From Paracoccaceae bacterium (GTDB lineage Bacteria; Pseudomonadota; Alphaproteobacteria; Rhodobacterales; Rhodobacteraceae), in the NCBI GenBank assembly GCA_018222585.1, contig JAAFAB010000002.1:186001-250000 (forward strand): DNA of 64,000 nucleotides. Reading direction: 5' to 3'. The notes under the pieces were generated by a model. That model was not told where the DNA came from, did no database searches, and saw only the letters and a program-made list of their open reading frames with translations. A program made the position numbers and the translations under genes. Position 1 is the first letter of the stretch. Every line of letters starts with the position of its first letter. Positions 25,607 through 34,440 of this stretch are shown piece by piece.

Positions 25607-26324
25607 GGGCGGGGTCTCTTTCCTGCGGGCGGTCCGCAATGGATATGGGGACAAGCTGCGGCGCAGCAAGGGGTTGGCGGCAATCCGACGCATTTCGGCG
25701 GCGCTTGTGGCCGGGGCCTGGCTGGCGCTGCCCGGGGCGGCGGCGGCGCAGGAGGCACAGCTGCTGGCCTTCGGCGACAGCCTGGTGCAGGGCTACGGGC
25801 TGCCGCAGGGCGAGGGGTTCGTGCCGCAGCTGGAGGGCTGGCTGCGGGACCAGGGCGCCGAGGTCTCGGTGGTGAACGGCGGGGTCTCGGGCGATACCAG
25901 CGCCGGCGGGCGCTCGCGCATCGCCTGGTCACTGACCGGGGAGATCGACGCGGTGGTCGTGGTGCTGGGGGGTAACGACCTGTTGCGCGGGCTGGATCCG
26001 GACCGCACCCGCGAGAACATCGCCGCGATCCTGGACGAGATCCGGGCCAGGGACCTGCCGGTGCTGCTGGTCGGGATGCAGGCGCCGGGCAACTTCGGCG
26101 CGGACTACAAGCAGGCGTTCGACGGGCTCTATCCCGCGCTGGCTGAGCAGTATGGCGCGGCTTTCGCGCCGAGCTTCCTGGCGCCGATCATGGGCGATTC
26201 GGAGGCGCCGGACATGGCAGCGGCGCAGGCGCGGCTTCAGGAGGACGGGATCCATCCCAACGCGGCAGGCGTGGCGCTGATCGTCGAGGCCCTGGGGCCG
26301 CAGGTGCTGGAGCTGCTGCCCTAG
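25605..26324 (+). CDS. SGNH-type arylesterase/lysophospholipase (TesA-like)
   Basis: The SGNH hydrolase blocks are clear: LLAFGDSLVQGYG (nucleophile Ser), GVSGDTSAGG, VVVLGGNDLLRG (oxyanion Asn) and EDGIHPNAAG (Asp and His of the triad). An export signal (ISAALVAGAWLALPGAAAAQ) precedes the domain, so it acts in the periplasm on esters or lysophospholipids. The start is uncertain: the ATG at 25605 would overlap the start of the divergent ATPase gene, while a TTG at 25674 gives a compact signal peptide. The ybbA-ybbP/tesA arrangement is the same as in E. coli and many proteobacteria. Confidence 0.88.
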   Translation: MGGVSFLRAVRNGYGDKLRRSKGLAAIRRISAALVAGAWLALPGAAAAQEAQLLAFGDSLVQGYGLPQGEGFVPQLEGWLRDQGAEVSVVNGGVSGDTSAGGRSRIAWSLTGEIDAVVVVLGGNDLLRGLDPDRTRENIAAILDEIRARDLPVLLVGMQAPGNFGADYKQAFDGLYPALAEQYGAAFAPSFLAPIMGDSEAPDMAAAQARLQEDGIHPNAAGVALIVEALGPQVLELLP

Positions 26325-26362
26325 GGGCGGAGGGTCCGGCGGCTTTCGGGGCGGCCCTCTGC

Positions 26363-26379
26363 GGGGGCATCGAGCCCCC
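26363..26379 (-). terminator. Weak hairpin after the cold-shock gene
   Basis: GGGGGC and GCCCCC pair across a five-base loop directly beyond the stop codon of the cold-shock gene, between it and the convergent esterase gene. No U tract follows. Confidence 0.35.
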
Positions 26380-26649
26380 TCAAGGGCGGGGAGCGTCGGC
26401 CCCCGGCGCGGTCTCGACCTGAGTCGCCTGGCTGACCTGGAGGTTGATGGCGGACATGCGACCGCCGCGGCCCTCTTTAAGCTCGAACTGCACGCGCTGG
26501 TTGTCGGACAGGCCCGGAAGGCCGGAATGTTCAAGCGCCGAGATATGGACGAAGACATCCTTCGTACCGCCCTCGGGCTTGATGAAGCCATAGCCCTTGG
26601 TGGCGTCCCACCACTTCACCACTCCGTTCAGCTTCGGCGCGTTCATCAT
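26380..26649 (-). CDS. Cold-shock-domain protein
   Basis: This 89-residue protein has one cold-shock domain at about 5-70: NGVVKWWDATKGYGFI includes RNP1 (KGYGFI) and DVFVHIS is RNP2. A 20-residue Gln/Thr/Pro-rich tail follows. It binds single-stranded RNA or DNA and probably acts as an RNA chaperone. Two adjacent ATG codons (26649 and 26646) could start it. A promoter about 120 bases upstream would give the long leader that is usual for csp messages. Confidence 0.94.
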   Translation of the reverse strand: MMNAPKLNGVVKWWDATKGYGFIKPEGGTKDVFVHISALEHSGLPGLSDNQRVQFELKEGRGGRMSAINLQVSQATQVETAPGADAPRP

Positions 26650-26776
26650 CGCTCTGATCCATCCTGATCGGCAATTGCCGACAGTTCTGCCCGCGGAATG
26701 CGGCAGCTCGGCCCGGTTTTCAGCTTGTAGAATGTAGGGTGCCCCTGAGGGCAGAATGCGATCCCGTTGCCGGGAA

Positions 26777-26805
26777 ATATTGCGCGGATTTCGCTGCCGG
26801 ATCAA
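26777..26805 (-). promoter_or_regulatory. Probable promoter of the cold-shock gene
   Basis: On the minus strand TTGATC (26805-26800) and CAATAT (26782-26777) are 17 bases apart. The -35 element overlaps the stop codon of the upstream reductase gene. The leader would be about 120 bases. Confidence 0.5.
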
Positions 26806-28040
26806 GCGTCTTGATCACGCCCCCGGGGTCGTATGCGGGTTAGCGCCGCCCTTGTCAGCAAAGAGGGCAGGCGGCAGAGCGTGGCGCGGGCCATGTCGCC
26901 GTATTCGATCTCTCCGGCGAGCAGGCGCATGTAGAGATGGCGCAGGCGTCCCGAGCGGCGGAAGGCGGCGATGAAGGCGGGGCGGAAGGTGTGCGAGAAC
27001 AGCAGCACCCGAATCGCCCGCGCCTGGCGCATGGCGCGGTGCACCGGCACCAGCCGCCGCCGGTAGCGGCGCAGGGCCGAGGCCGGGGTGCCTGCGGCCA
27101 GGGCCTCGGCGGCGGCCAGGGCGGCCTGCTGGCCGCTTTTCATCGCATAGGCGATGCCCTCGCCGGTGATCGGATCGACCAGCCCCGCCGCATCGCCCGC
27201 CAGCAGCACCGCACCGCGCCCGGGATGCTTGCGCACCTCGCCGAAGGGCAGGTGGTGTCCCTTGCAGGGCAGGCCCGGATCGCGCCCGAGCAGCGCCAGA
27301 TATGCGGCCATCGCCGCCTTCATGTCGGCATTGCGCGACAGCACGCCGCCGATTCCGATGGTCGAGCTGCCGCGCTTGGGGAAATGCCAGCCATAGCCCC
27401 AGTCCGCGGCGCCGAAATCGATCCGCAGGGGCGTGGCGGCATTGTCGGGGCCAGGCGCCGCCTCGACTTCCAGCCCGAAGCCGATCTGGTCGCGGTCGTA
27501 GCTTTGCCCGAAGAGCTGCCGGGCAACCTGGGAATTCACGCCATCGGCGCCGATCAGCACGCGGGCCTGCAAATGCCGACCGTCGGCAAGCCGCAGGGCG
27601 GGGGTCTCGAGGTCGAGCTCTGTCACCCGGCAGCCGCTGAAATCCATCGCCCCGGCGGCGAGGGCGCGGGCCTGCATCTCGGCGTCCAGATCGACCCGCA
27701 TGGCAAGGTGCATCGCCGGGATCTCGGGCAGGAAGCCGAGGGGCTGGCCGTCGGCGTGGAACTCGACCGAGTTCTTGGTGTCAATCAGCCGGGCAGGGAT
27801 CTCCTCGCCGTAGATCTCGTGGAAATAGAGGGCGCTGCGGCCGGTCACCCCGCCGCCGCAGAGTTTGTCACGGGGAAAGCGTGCCTTGTCGACCAGCGCC
27901 ACCGAGAGGCCCGAGGCCGCGGCGACACGGGCGGCGGCGGCCCCCGCGGGGCCGGCGCCCAGGACGATCACGTCGAATTGTTGCGGAAGATCTGTGGCTG
28001 TCGCGGTGCCGGACAAATTGGCGGGCGTGCTGGCGGGCAA
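26802..28040 (-). CDS. Geranylgeranyl reductase family FAD-dependent oxidoreductase
   Basis: This 412-residue flavoprotein begins with a Rossmann FAD motif at about 23-45 (VIVLGAGPAGAAAARVAAASG), followed by the FPRDKLCGGGVTGRS signature (about 55-69) of the geranylgeranyl reductase family and a second FAD motif LLAGDAAGLVDPITGEGIAYAMKSG near 290-314. Such enzymes hydrogenate isoprenoid chains. No photosynthesis genes are nearby, so this is probably not ChlP/BchP of the pigment cluster. The start appears to be TTG at 28040, 3 bases after the stop of the upstream hydrolase gene, suggesting coupled translation. Confidence 0.85.
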   Translation of the reverse strand: MPASTPANLSGTATATDLPQQFDVIVLGAGPAGAAAARVAAASGLSVALVDKARFPRDKLCGGGVTGRSALYFHEIYGEEIPARLIDTKNSVEFHADGQPLGFLPEIPAMHLAMRVDLDAEMQARALAAGAMDFSGCRVTELDLETPALRLADGRHLQARVLIGADGVNSQVARQLFGQSYDRDQIGFGLEVEAAPGPDNAATPLRIDFGAADWGYGWHFPKRGSSTIGIGGVLSRNADMKAAMAAYLALLGRDPGLPCKGHHLPFGEVRKHPGRGAVLLAGDAAGLVDPITGEGIAYAMKSGQQAALAAAEALAAGTPASALRRYRRRLVPVHRAMRQARAIRVLLFSHTFRPAFIAAFRRSGRLRHLYMRLLAGEIEYGDMARATLCRLPSLLTRAALTRIRPRGRDQDA

Positions 28041-28043
28041 GGA

Positions 28044-28934
28044 TCAACTCTCGTCAAAGAAAAATGCATGAATATCGTCAAAGAGCCGCCGCGAGGTTTC
28101 AAACAGCAGGTGGCCCTGTCCTTCATAGAATGTAATCCGGTCCGCCGGAAGGCGCCGCGCGAGGCGACGAGCGGCATTGGGCAGGAAGACCGTGTCCTCT
28201 GCCCCGTGAAAGAGCGCAATGCGGGCATCGGACAGGGCGCCAGGCCGGTCCAGGGTCCAGAACATCAGGCTGGCGGTATGGGCCATGGTGCGCCGGATCG
28301 AGGGCGTGGACATGTTCCGGCGCTGCGCCTCGGCGCGGGCGGTGCTGTCCTGCGCCTTGGCGGGGTCGTTCAGCGCGTCCGCACCATATAGCAGGGTGCG
28401 GTAGTTCTCGGTCCAGGCGTCCTGCGGCCTAAGCGAATGGGTGCGCAGCATGGCCTTCACCACCTCGACGCCGGAGCGCAGCGAGGAGAGCGCCGCCTCG
28501 GGTGCCGGCCCTGCGGTGGAAATCAGCGCCAGCGAGACCTTTGGCGCATCGAGGCGCGAGACGGTCTCGATCGCAATCGGGCCGCCGGTGGAATAGCCGA
28601 TCAGGTAGACCTCTTCGGCACCAAGGTCGTTGACGTAGTCGGCGATCACCTTGGCCGAGCCGTCGATGTCGACGTGGTGATCCAGCGGCATTCCGTCCAT
28701 GCCGGGAAAGCGGTAGGCGACCACGGTGCTGTCGGGTTCGTGCCATCCGAGCACCGGGGCGAAGATGCCGACCGAGGCGAAGGCCCCGGGCACGGTGACG
28801 ATGACCTTCCCGACGCCGGGGCGGGCGTTGCCGTCCTGCAGCAGCGGGAACTGTCCGGCCCTTTCAGGACCGGGCAGCAGGGTGCAGCCGGTCAGCAGGA
28901 GCGCGGCCGCGATGGCCGCCAGCGCGCGCGGCAC
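28044..28934 (-). CDS. Alpha/beta-hydrolase lipoprotein
   Basis: From the GTG at 28934 this is a 296-residue protein whose signal ends in the lipobox LLLTGC (Cys near residue 17). The hydrolase fold shows the nucleophile elbow YLIGYSTGGP (Ser in GYSTG), an acidic candidate in FHGAEDTV and a late histidine in YEGQGHLLFE. It probably hydrolyses an ester or peptide-like bond at the membrane, substrate unknown. An ATG at 28994 gives 20 more residues but overlaps the upstream transpeptidase gene by 56 bases and lengthens the signal's N-region. It lies second in a three-gene minus-strand run. Confidence 0.82.
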   Translation of the reverse strand: MPRALAAIAAALLLTGCTLLPGPERAGQFPLLQDGNARPGVGKVIVTVPGAFASVGIFAPVLGWHEPDSTVVAYRFPGMDGMPLDHHVDIDGSAKVIADYVNDLGAEEVYLIGYSTGGPIAIETVSRLDAPKVSLALISTAGPAPEAALSSLRSGVEVVKAMLRTHSLRPQDAWTENYRTLLYGADALNDPAKAQDSTARAEAQRRNMSTPSIRRTMAHTASLMFWTLDRPGALSDARIALFHGAEDTVFLPNAARRLARRLPADRITFYEGQGHLLFETSRRLFDDIHAFFFDES

Positions 28935-28938
28935 AGGT

Positions 28939-29514
28939 CTAGAGGACGGTGACCGGGGTGCCGATCGGCACGCTGTCGTAGAGGGCAATGACATTCTCGT
29001 TCAGCATCCGGAAGCAGCCCGACGAGGCGTTGCGCCCGATGGAGCGCGGCTGGGTCGTGCCGTGAATGCGGATCGCCGTATCACGGCCATCCTGGTAGAG
29101 ATAGAGGGCACGCGCGCCCAGGGGATTGCCCGGCCCGCCCGGCATCCGGTCGTTGTTGCCCTTGTACTGGCCGTAGACCTGCGGATCGCGCTCGATCATC
29201 TCGGGGGTCGGGCGCCAGGACGGCCATTCCACCTTGCGTGCGATCACCGCCTTGCCGGTGAAGCCCAGACCCTGACGGGCAACGGCGATGCCATAGCGCA
29301 TGGCCTCGCCCGGTGCGGTGACATGGTAGAGGAAATAGGCGCGCGGCAGGATCACGATGGATCCGGCCTGGTACTGACGCGAGAAACTGACCCTGCGCGG
29401 AGTGAGAATCGGCGGACCCTGCACGGCCCTTGCCGCGGGCGCGGAGGCGAGAAGCGCCGGCGCAGAGAGGGCTGCGGCAAGCGTGCTGGTCAGGAAGCGG
29501 CGGCGAGGGATCAT
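28939..29514 (-). CDS. L,D-transpeptidase (YkuD domain), Tat-type signal
   Basis: This 191-residue protein begins MIPRRRFLTSTLAAAL, a twin-arginine-like signal. The YkuD domain covers about 45-190, with the catalytic motif HGTTQPRSIGRNASSGCFRM (about 151-170), where SSGC carries the nucleophilic Cys. It would form 3-3 peptidoglycan cross-links or attach proteins to the cell wall in the periplasm. It is the first gene of a minus-strand run with the lipoprotein hydrolase and the flavoprotein, and is divergent from the rfb operon across 285 bases. Confidence 0.93.
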   Translation of the reverse strand: MIPRRRFLTSTLAAALSAPALLASAPAARAVQGPPILTPRRVSFSRQYQAGSIVILPRAYFLYHVTAPGEAMRYGIAVARQGLGFTGKAVIARKVEWPSWRPTPEMIERDPQVYGQYKGNNDRMPGGPGNPLGARALYLYQDGRDTAIRIHGTTQPRSIGRNASSGCFRMLNENVIALYDSVPIGTPVTVL

Positions 29515-29799
29515 CTGGGCACCTTGGTCGAATCACTGGAAAAACTTGTGAATGTTGGTGGTTAAGAAATGCCGGAAGCTGGGGTCACGTTCCCGAGGCA
29601 GGTAAATTCACCTGCAAGCTGTTGCTCTTGTGCAACGGCCCCGGCCTCACGTCTGGCCGTGCTTCGCCGCAGGCCGCGCGTTCTTGAAGAGGAAAAGAAA
29701 AAATCAACTTTTCACCTTTTCAATTGGCCCTGGTGGCGGTGCAGAATGCGCCCGATGCCACCGCCTTCAGAACGAAGGCATGGGAAGTGCGGAGCCGGA

Positions 29800-30363
29800 A
29801 TGGACATCACGCCGACCAGACTGCCCGAGGTCCTGATCCTCACCCCGCGCCGCTTCGGCGATGCGCGCGGCTTCTTCAGCGAAAGCTGGAACGCCGCCCG
29901 CATGGCCGAAGCGGGGCTCGATATTGCCTTCGTGCAGGACAACCATTCGTTCTCGACCCGGGCGGGGACGCTGCGCGGGCTGCACTACCAGGCGCCACCC
30001 CATGCCCAGGGCAAGCTGGTACGCTGCGGGCGCGGTGCGCTGTGGGATGTGGCGGTGGACTTTCGCCGCAATTCACCCCGCTTCGGCCAATGGGTCGGGG
30101 TGGATCTGAGCTTCGAGAACGGCCGCCAGCTGTGGATTCCGCCGGGCTTCCTGCATGGTTTCGTCACCCGCGAGCCCGAGACCGAGATCTGCTACAAGTG
30201 CACCGATTTCTATGACGCCGCGACCGAGGGTGCGATCCGCTGGGACGACCCGGAGCTTGGCATAGACTGGGATGTCAGCGATCCGGTCCTGTCCGAGAAG
30301 GACACCGCCGCCCCGACGCTGAACGCCGTCGAGAGTCCCTTTTCCGAGGCGGTGCCGACATGA
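29800..30363 (+). CDS. rfbC: dTDP-4-dehydrorhamnose 3,5-epimerase
   Basis: This 187-residue RmlC-fold protein has [31 protein letters not shown] (about 59-89), with the catalytic His in LRGLHYQ, and [11 protein letters not shown] near 111. It epimerises C3 and C5 of dTDP-4-keto-6-deoxyglucose. I chose the ATG at 29800 with CGGAG upstream. It is the first of rfbC-rfbB-rfbD-rfbA; each junction is an ATGA overlap, so the four proteins are translationally coupled and produce dTDP-L-rhamnose for a surface glycan. Confidence 0.96.
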   Translation: MDITPTRLPEVLILTPRRFGDARGFFSESWNAARMAEAGLDIAFVQDNHSFSTRAGTLRGLHYQAPPHAQGKLVRCGRGALWDVAVDFRRNSPRFGQWVGVDLSFENGRQLWIPPGFLHGFVTREPETEICYKCTDFYDAATEGAIRWDDPELGIDWDVSDPVLSEKDTAAPTLNAVESPFSEAVPT

Positions 30364-31400
30364 AGCTTCTGGTGACAGGCGGGGCAGGGTTCATCGGCTC
30401 CGCCGTGGTACGCCAGGCGATCCGCGCCGGCCACGAGGTGATCAACCTCGACGCGCTGACCTATGCCGCCTGCCTCGACAACCTGGCCGAGGTCGCCGAC
30501 AGCCCTCTCTATCATTTCGAACATGCCGATATCCGCGAGGCGGGCGCGCTGGAACGGATCTTCGCCGTCCATGCCCCCTGCGCGGTGATGCACCTGGCCG
30601 CCGAAAGTCATGTCGACCGCTCGATCGACGGGCCCTCGGCCTTCATCGACACCAATGTCACTGGCACCGCCACCCTCCTGCAGGTTGCTAGGGCCTACTG
30701 GGACCGGCGCGGCCGCCCGGCCGAGTTCCGTTTCCATCATGTCTCGACCGACGAGGTCTTCGGCTCTCTCGGGCCCGAGGGGCTGTTCACCGAGGACACG
30801 CCCTATGCGCCGCGTTCGCCCTACTCGGCCTCCAAGGCGGCCTCGGATCACCTGGTGCGGGCCTGGCACGAGACCTACGGTCTGCCCGTCGTGCTGTCGA
30901 ATTGTTCCAACAATTACGGGCCTTTCCACTTTCCCGAGAAGCTGATCCCGGTGGTCATCCTGAACGCCATGGCGGGGCGTCCGATCCCGGTCTACGGCGA
31001 TGGTGGCAATGTGCGCGACTGGCTCTTCGTCGAGGATCACGCCCGCGCCCTGCTGACCGTTCTGGCGCGGGGCAGCATCGGGCGCAGCTACAATGTCGGC
31101 GGCAATGCCGAGGCGCGCAACATCGACCTGGTGCGCCGGATCTGCACCATCCTGGATGACCGGCTGCCCGACGGCGCCCCGCACGAGCGGCTGATCACAT
31201 TCGTCACCGACCGCCCCGGTCACGACCGTCGCTATGCCATCGACTCCAGCCGCATCCGTGACGAACTGGGATGGCACCCCCAGGTCACCCTGGAGGAGGG
31301 GCTGGCGCGCACCGTCGACTGGTACCTGGACAACCGCGACTGGTGGCAGGCGCTGCAGGACCGCTCTGGTGTCGGCGACCGGCTGGGTCTGGGCGGATGA
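30360..31400 (+). CDS. rfbB: dTDP-glucose 4,6-dehydratase
   Basis: This 346-residue extended SDR has the N-terminal [13 protein letters not shown] loop, [30 protein letters not shown] with the catalytic Asp-Glu pair, and YSASKAASD (YxxxK near 158). It converts dTDP-glucose to dTDP-4-keto-6-deoxyglucose. The length is typical of RfbB/RmlB. It overlaps rfbC and rfbD by 4 bases each. Confidence 0.97.
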   Translation: MKLLVTGGAGFIGSAVVRQAIRAGHEVINLDALTYAACLDNLAEVADSPLYHFEHADIREAGALERIFAVHAPCAVMHLAAESHVDRSIDGPSAFIDTNVTGTATLLQVARAYWDRRGRPAEFRFHHVSTDEVFGSLGPEGLFTEDTPYAPRSPYSASKAASDHLVRAWHETYGLPVVLSNCSNNYGPFHFPEKLIPVVILNAMAGRPIPVYGDGGNVRDWLFVEDHARALLTVLARGSIGRSYNVGGNAEARNIDLVRRICTILDDRLPDGAPHERLITFVTDRPGHDRRYAIDSSRIRDELGWHPQVTLEEGLARTVDWYLDNRDWWQALQDRSGVGDRLGLGG

Positions 31401-32266
31401 GCGCCGCGGCCCGCGATGCCCCCGTGCTGGTCTTCGGACGCTCGGGACAGGTTGCCATGGCGCTGGCCCGACAGGCGCCCGTCACTTGCCTCGGCCGCGA
31501 TGCGGCGGACCTGAGCCGCCCCGGCACGGCGGCCGAGGCCATCGCCGCGCTGCGCCCGGGGCTGGTGATCAACGCCGCCGCCTTCACCGCCGTCGACCGG
31601 GCCGAGACAGAGGGCCCGCTGGCCCGACGTCTCAACGCCGGGGCGCCGGAGGAGATGGCGGGGGCCTGCGCTGCCGTCGGGATCCCCTTTCTGCATGTCT
31701 CGACCGACTACGTGCTGGATGGCAGCGGCAGCGTCGCGAAGGACGAGAGCGCCCGGCCGGACCCGCTGAACGCCTATGGTGCCAGCAAGCTGGCAGGCGA
31801 AGAGGCGATCCGCGCCGCCGGAGGACACTGGGCGGTGCTGCGGTGCTCCTGGGTGTTCTCGGCGCAGGGCGCGAACTTCGTCCGCACCATGCTGCGGCTC
31901 GCGGAGAGCCGGGAAACGCTGTCGGTGGTGGATGACCAGGTGGGCGGACCGACCCCCGCTGCCGATATCGCCGCCGCCCTGCTGGAGATGGGTCGCCAGA
32001 TGCGCGCGGGAAAACCGGGCGGGCTCTATCATTTTGCCGGGGCGCCGGATGTCAGCTGGGCCGCCTTCGCACGCGAGATCTTCGCCCGCGCCGGGCGGCG
32101 GGTCAGCGTGACGGGAATCCCCAGCGAAGACTACCCGACCCCGGCCCGCCGGCCGCTGAATTCACGCCTGGATTGTCGCCGGCTGGCGGTGGATTTCGGC
32201 ATCGGCCGTCCCGACTGGTGCGCCGGCCTCGACGCGGTGCTGTCAGAACTCGGAGAGCACCCATGA
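31397..32266 (+). CDS. rfbD: dTDP-4-dehydrorhamnose reductase
   Basis: This 289-residue SDR has [37 protein letters not shown] and YGASKLAGE (catalytic Tyr and Lys near 128-132), the standard RmlD motifs. It reduces the C4 keto group with NAD(P)H to give dTDP-L-rhamnose. The C-terminal [12 protein letters not shown] is conserved. It starts within the rfbB stop. Confidence 0.96.
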   Translation: MSAAARDAPVLVFGRSGQVAMALARQAPVTCLGRDAADLSRPGTAAEAIAALRPGLVINAAAFTAVDRAETEGPLARRLNAGAPEEMAGACAAVGIPFLHVSTDYVLDGSGSVAKDESARPDPLNAYGASKLAGEEAIRAAGGHWAVLRCSWVFSAQGANFVRTMLRLAESRETLSVVDDQVGGPTPAADIAAALLEMGRQMRAGKPGGLYHFAGAPDVSWAAFAREIFARAGRRVSVTGIPSEDYPTPARRPLNSRLDCRRLAVDFGIGRPDWCAGLDAVLSELGEHP

Positions 32267-33144
32267 CGCCCGTGGAGACACGCAAGGGCCTGATCCTGGC
32301 GGGCGGCTCGGGCACCCGTCTTTATCCCATCACCATGGGGGTGTCGAAGCAGCTTCTGCCGGTCTACGACAAGCCGATGATCTACTATCCGCTGTCGGTG
32401 CTGATGCTGGCCGGGATCCGCGAGATCGCGGTGATCACCACCCCCGAGGATCAGGACCAGTTCCGCCGCCTGCTGGGGGATGGCAGCCAGTGGGGCCTCA
32501 GCTTCACCTTCCTGGAACAGCCCCGCCCGGAGGGGCTGGCGCAGGCCTACCTGCTGGCCGAGGATTTCCTCGCGGGGAGCGCTTCGGCCATGGTGCTGGG
32601 CGACAACCTCTTTTTCGGTCACGGCCTGCCGGACCTGCTGAGGGCGGCGGGCGAGGCGACGGAGGGCGGCACCGTCTTCGGCTATCGCGTGGTCGATCCC
32701 GAACGCTACGGCGTCGTCGATTTCGCCCCTGATGGCCAGGTGCGCAGCATCGTCGAGAAGCCCGCGGTGGCGCCCTCACCCTACGCGGTAACAGGGCTCT
32801 ACTTCCTCGACGGCACGGCGCCCGAGCGCGCCCGGCGGGTGCGCCCCTCGGCCCGGGGCGAGCTGGAGATCGTCTCGGTGCTGGAAAGTTACCTGGCAGA
32901 CGGGGCGCTGCGGGTACAGCAGATGGGGCGCGGCTATGCCTGGCTGGACACCGGCACACATGGCTCGCTTCTGGATGCGGGCAATTTCGTGCGCACCCTG
33001 TCCGAACGGCAGGGGCAGCAGATCGGATCCCCGGACGAGATCGCGCACCACATGGGCTGGATCGGTGACGCCGAGTTGCGCGAACGCGCCCGGATCTTCG
33101 GCAAGAACGCCTATGGCGCCTACCTTCTGCGGCTGCTGGACTGA
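32263..33144 (+). CDS. rfbA: Glucose-1-phosphate thymidylyltransferase
   Basis: This 293-residue nucleotidyltransferase has the signature LAGGSGTRLYPITMGVSKQL followed by LPVYDKPMIYYPLS, the VLGDNLFFGHG metal site and the IVEKP motif. It joins glucose-1-phosphate and dTTP to make dTDP-glucose, the first step of the pathway and normally the point of feedback inhibition by dTDP-rhamnose. It closes the rfbCBDA run. I see no terminator in the 92 bases before the next gene. Confidence 0.97.
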   Translation: MTPVETRKGLILAGGSGTRLYPITMGVSKQLLPVYDKPMIYYPLSVLMLAGIREIAVITTPEDQDQFRRLLGDGSQWGLSFTFLEQPRPEGLAQAYLLAEDFLAGSASAMVLGDNLFFGHGLPDLLRAAGEATEGGTVFGYRVVDPERYGVVDFAPDGQVRSIVEKPAVAPSPYAVTGLYFLDGTAPERARRVRPSARGELEIVSVLESYLADGALRVQQMGRGYAWLDTGTHGSLLDAGNFVRTLSERQGQQIGSPDEIAHHMGWIGDAELRERARIFGKNAYGAYLLRLLD

Positions 33145-33236
33145 GCCATCGTGCGCAGCGGTCAAGCCACGTTAAGGCCGCCCCGCCTAGCGTCTGGACA
33201 CGGGCACCGAGGCCCGGGATTTTCCAGGAGCCCCAG

Positions 33237-34394
33237 ATGTCCGACCGTTCTGCCAGCCTGTCGCTTCCCTATCTCCAGCCCAGCCAGGCGCAAAAACATG
33301 TCACCCACAACGAGGCTCTGGCCATCCTCGATGCGCTGACCCAGCTGGCGGTTGCCGATCGGGACCTGACGGCACCGCCCACCGATCCAGGCGCAGGCGA
33401 TCGCTACATCGTCGCGGCCGGTGCCACCGGGGCCTGGGCCGGGGAAGATCACGGTATCGCCGTCTTTGACGGCACGGCCTGGGTTTTTCACGCCCCGAAG
33501 GCAGGTTGGCGTGCCTGGGTGGTGGACGAGAACCGGCTGGTCACCTGGCGCGGCGGCGCCTGGCAGGACGATGCGGGGCTGCCGCTCTCGGCGGCACAGC
33601 TGGGAGTGAACACCTCCTCGGACGCGGTGAACCGGCTGGCGGTCTCCGCTCCGGCGACTCTGCTGACTCATGCGGGCAGCGACCACCAGGTCAAGGTGAA
33701 CAAGGCTGCCAGTGGCCAGACGGCCAGCCTGATTTTCCAGTCGAACTGGAGCGGGCGCGCCGAGATGGGTCTGGCCGGAGAGGATGATTTCTCGGTCAAG
33801 GTCAGCGCCGACGGCGCGGCCTGGGTGACTGCGCTGCGCCTGAGCGGGGCGGACGGCACGGCCTCCGGCACAGCGGTGCAGGGGAGTGCGGGGGATGACA
33901 CGGCGGGGCGGCTGATGACAGTCGGCGCCTTCGGAATCGGCGCCGGGGCGGTGCCCGCGCCTTCGGATGACGCGGACAATTGTGTGGGCGGCGGGATCTG
34001 GTCGCTGAGTGCTTCCGGCGCCAACAGCCCGGTCGGCGATCCCTCGGGCGGCAGCCTGCTGGCCCTGCCGGGGGCCACCGGGGTGCGGCAGATCTTCGCC
34101 AGCGTCGACGGTACGCGGCTCTGGCTGCGCAGCCATGGCGGCGGCAGCTGGGGGGACTGGTGCGAACTGGTGACCCGGGCAGGTGTCGTCGGCACGGTGT
34201 CACAGGCCGGCGGCGTGCCGACGGGCGCCGTGATCGAAAGCGGCGTGACCGCCGATGGCGAGTTCACCCGCTGGGCCGATGGCACGCAGATCTGCACCAA
34301 TGGAGGTGCGGCGATCACCACCGATCCGGCAGCGTTCTCTGGCACGTCGGTGTCCATCGACGGAGGCAAGCTGAAGATCGGTCGATGGTTCTGA
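33237..34394 (+). CDS. DUF2793 protein, tail-fibre-like
   Basis: This 385-residue protein begins with DUF2793 (about 5-100): LSLPYLQPSQAQKHVTHNEAL, DRYIVAAGATGAWAGEDHGIAVFDGTAWVFHAPKAGWRAWV. DUF2793 is found in alphaproteobacterial phage and gene-transfer-agent tail-fibre-like proteins. The C-terminal part (about 115-385) is Gly/Ser/Ala-rich and repetitive in the manner of trimeric fibres (FQSNWSGRAEMGLAGEDDFSVKVSADG, ATGVRQIFASVDGTRLWLRSHGGGSWGDW), ending in a small C-terminal domain. There is no signal peptide and no phage gene nearby. AGGAG precedes the start. Adhesin-like alternatives cannot be excluded. Confidence 0.8.
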   Translation: MSDRSASLSLPYLQPSQAQKHVTHNEALAILDALTQLAVADRDLTAPPTDPGAGDRYIVAAGATGAWAGEDHGIAVFDGTAWVFHAPKAGWRAWVVDENRLVTWRGGAWQDDAGLPLSAAQLGVNTSSDAVNRLAVSAPATLLTHAGSDHQVKVNKAASGQTASLIFQSNWSGRAEMGLAGEDDFSVKVSADGAAWVTALRLSGADGTASGTAVQGSAGDDTAGRLMTVGAFGIGAGAVPAPSDDADNCVGGGIWSLSASGANSPVGDPSGGSLLALPGATGVRQIFASVDGTRLWLRSHGGGSWGDWCELVTRAGVVGTVSQAGGVPTGAVIESGVTADGEFTRWADGTQICTNGGAAITTDPAAFSGTSVSIDGGKLKIGRWF

Positions 34395-34440
34395 GGATGT
34401 TCGATTTCTGCGACATGGGCCCTGAGCTGCGGAGATTTCC

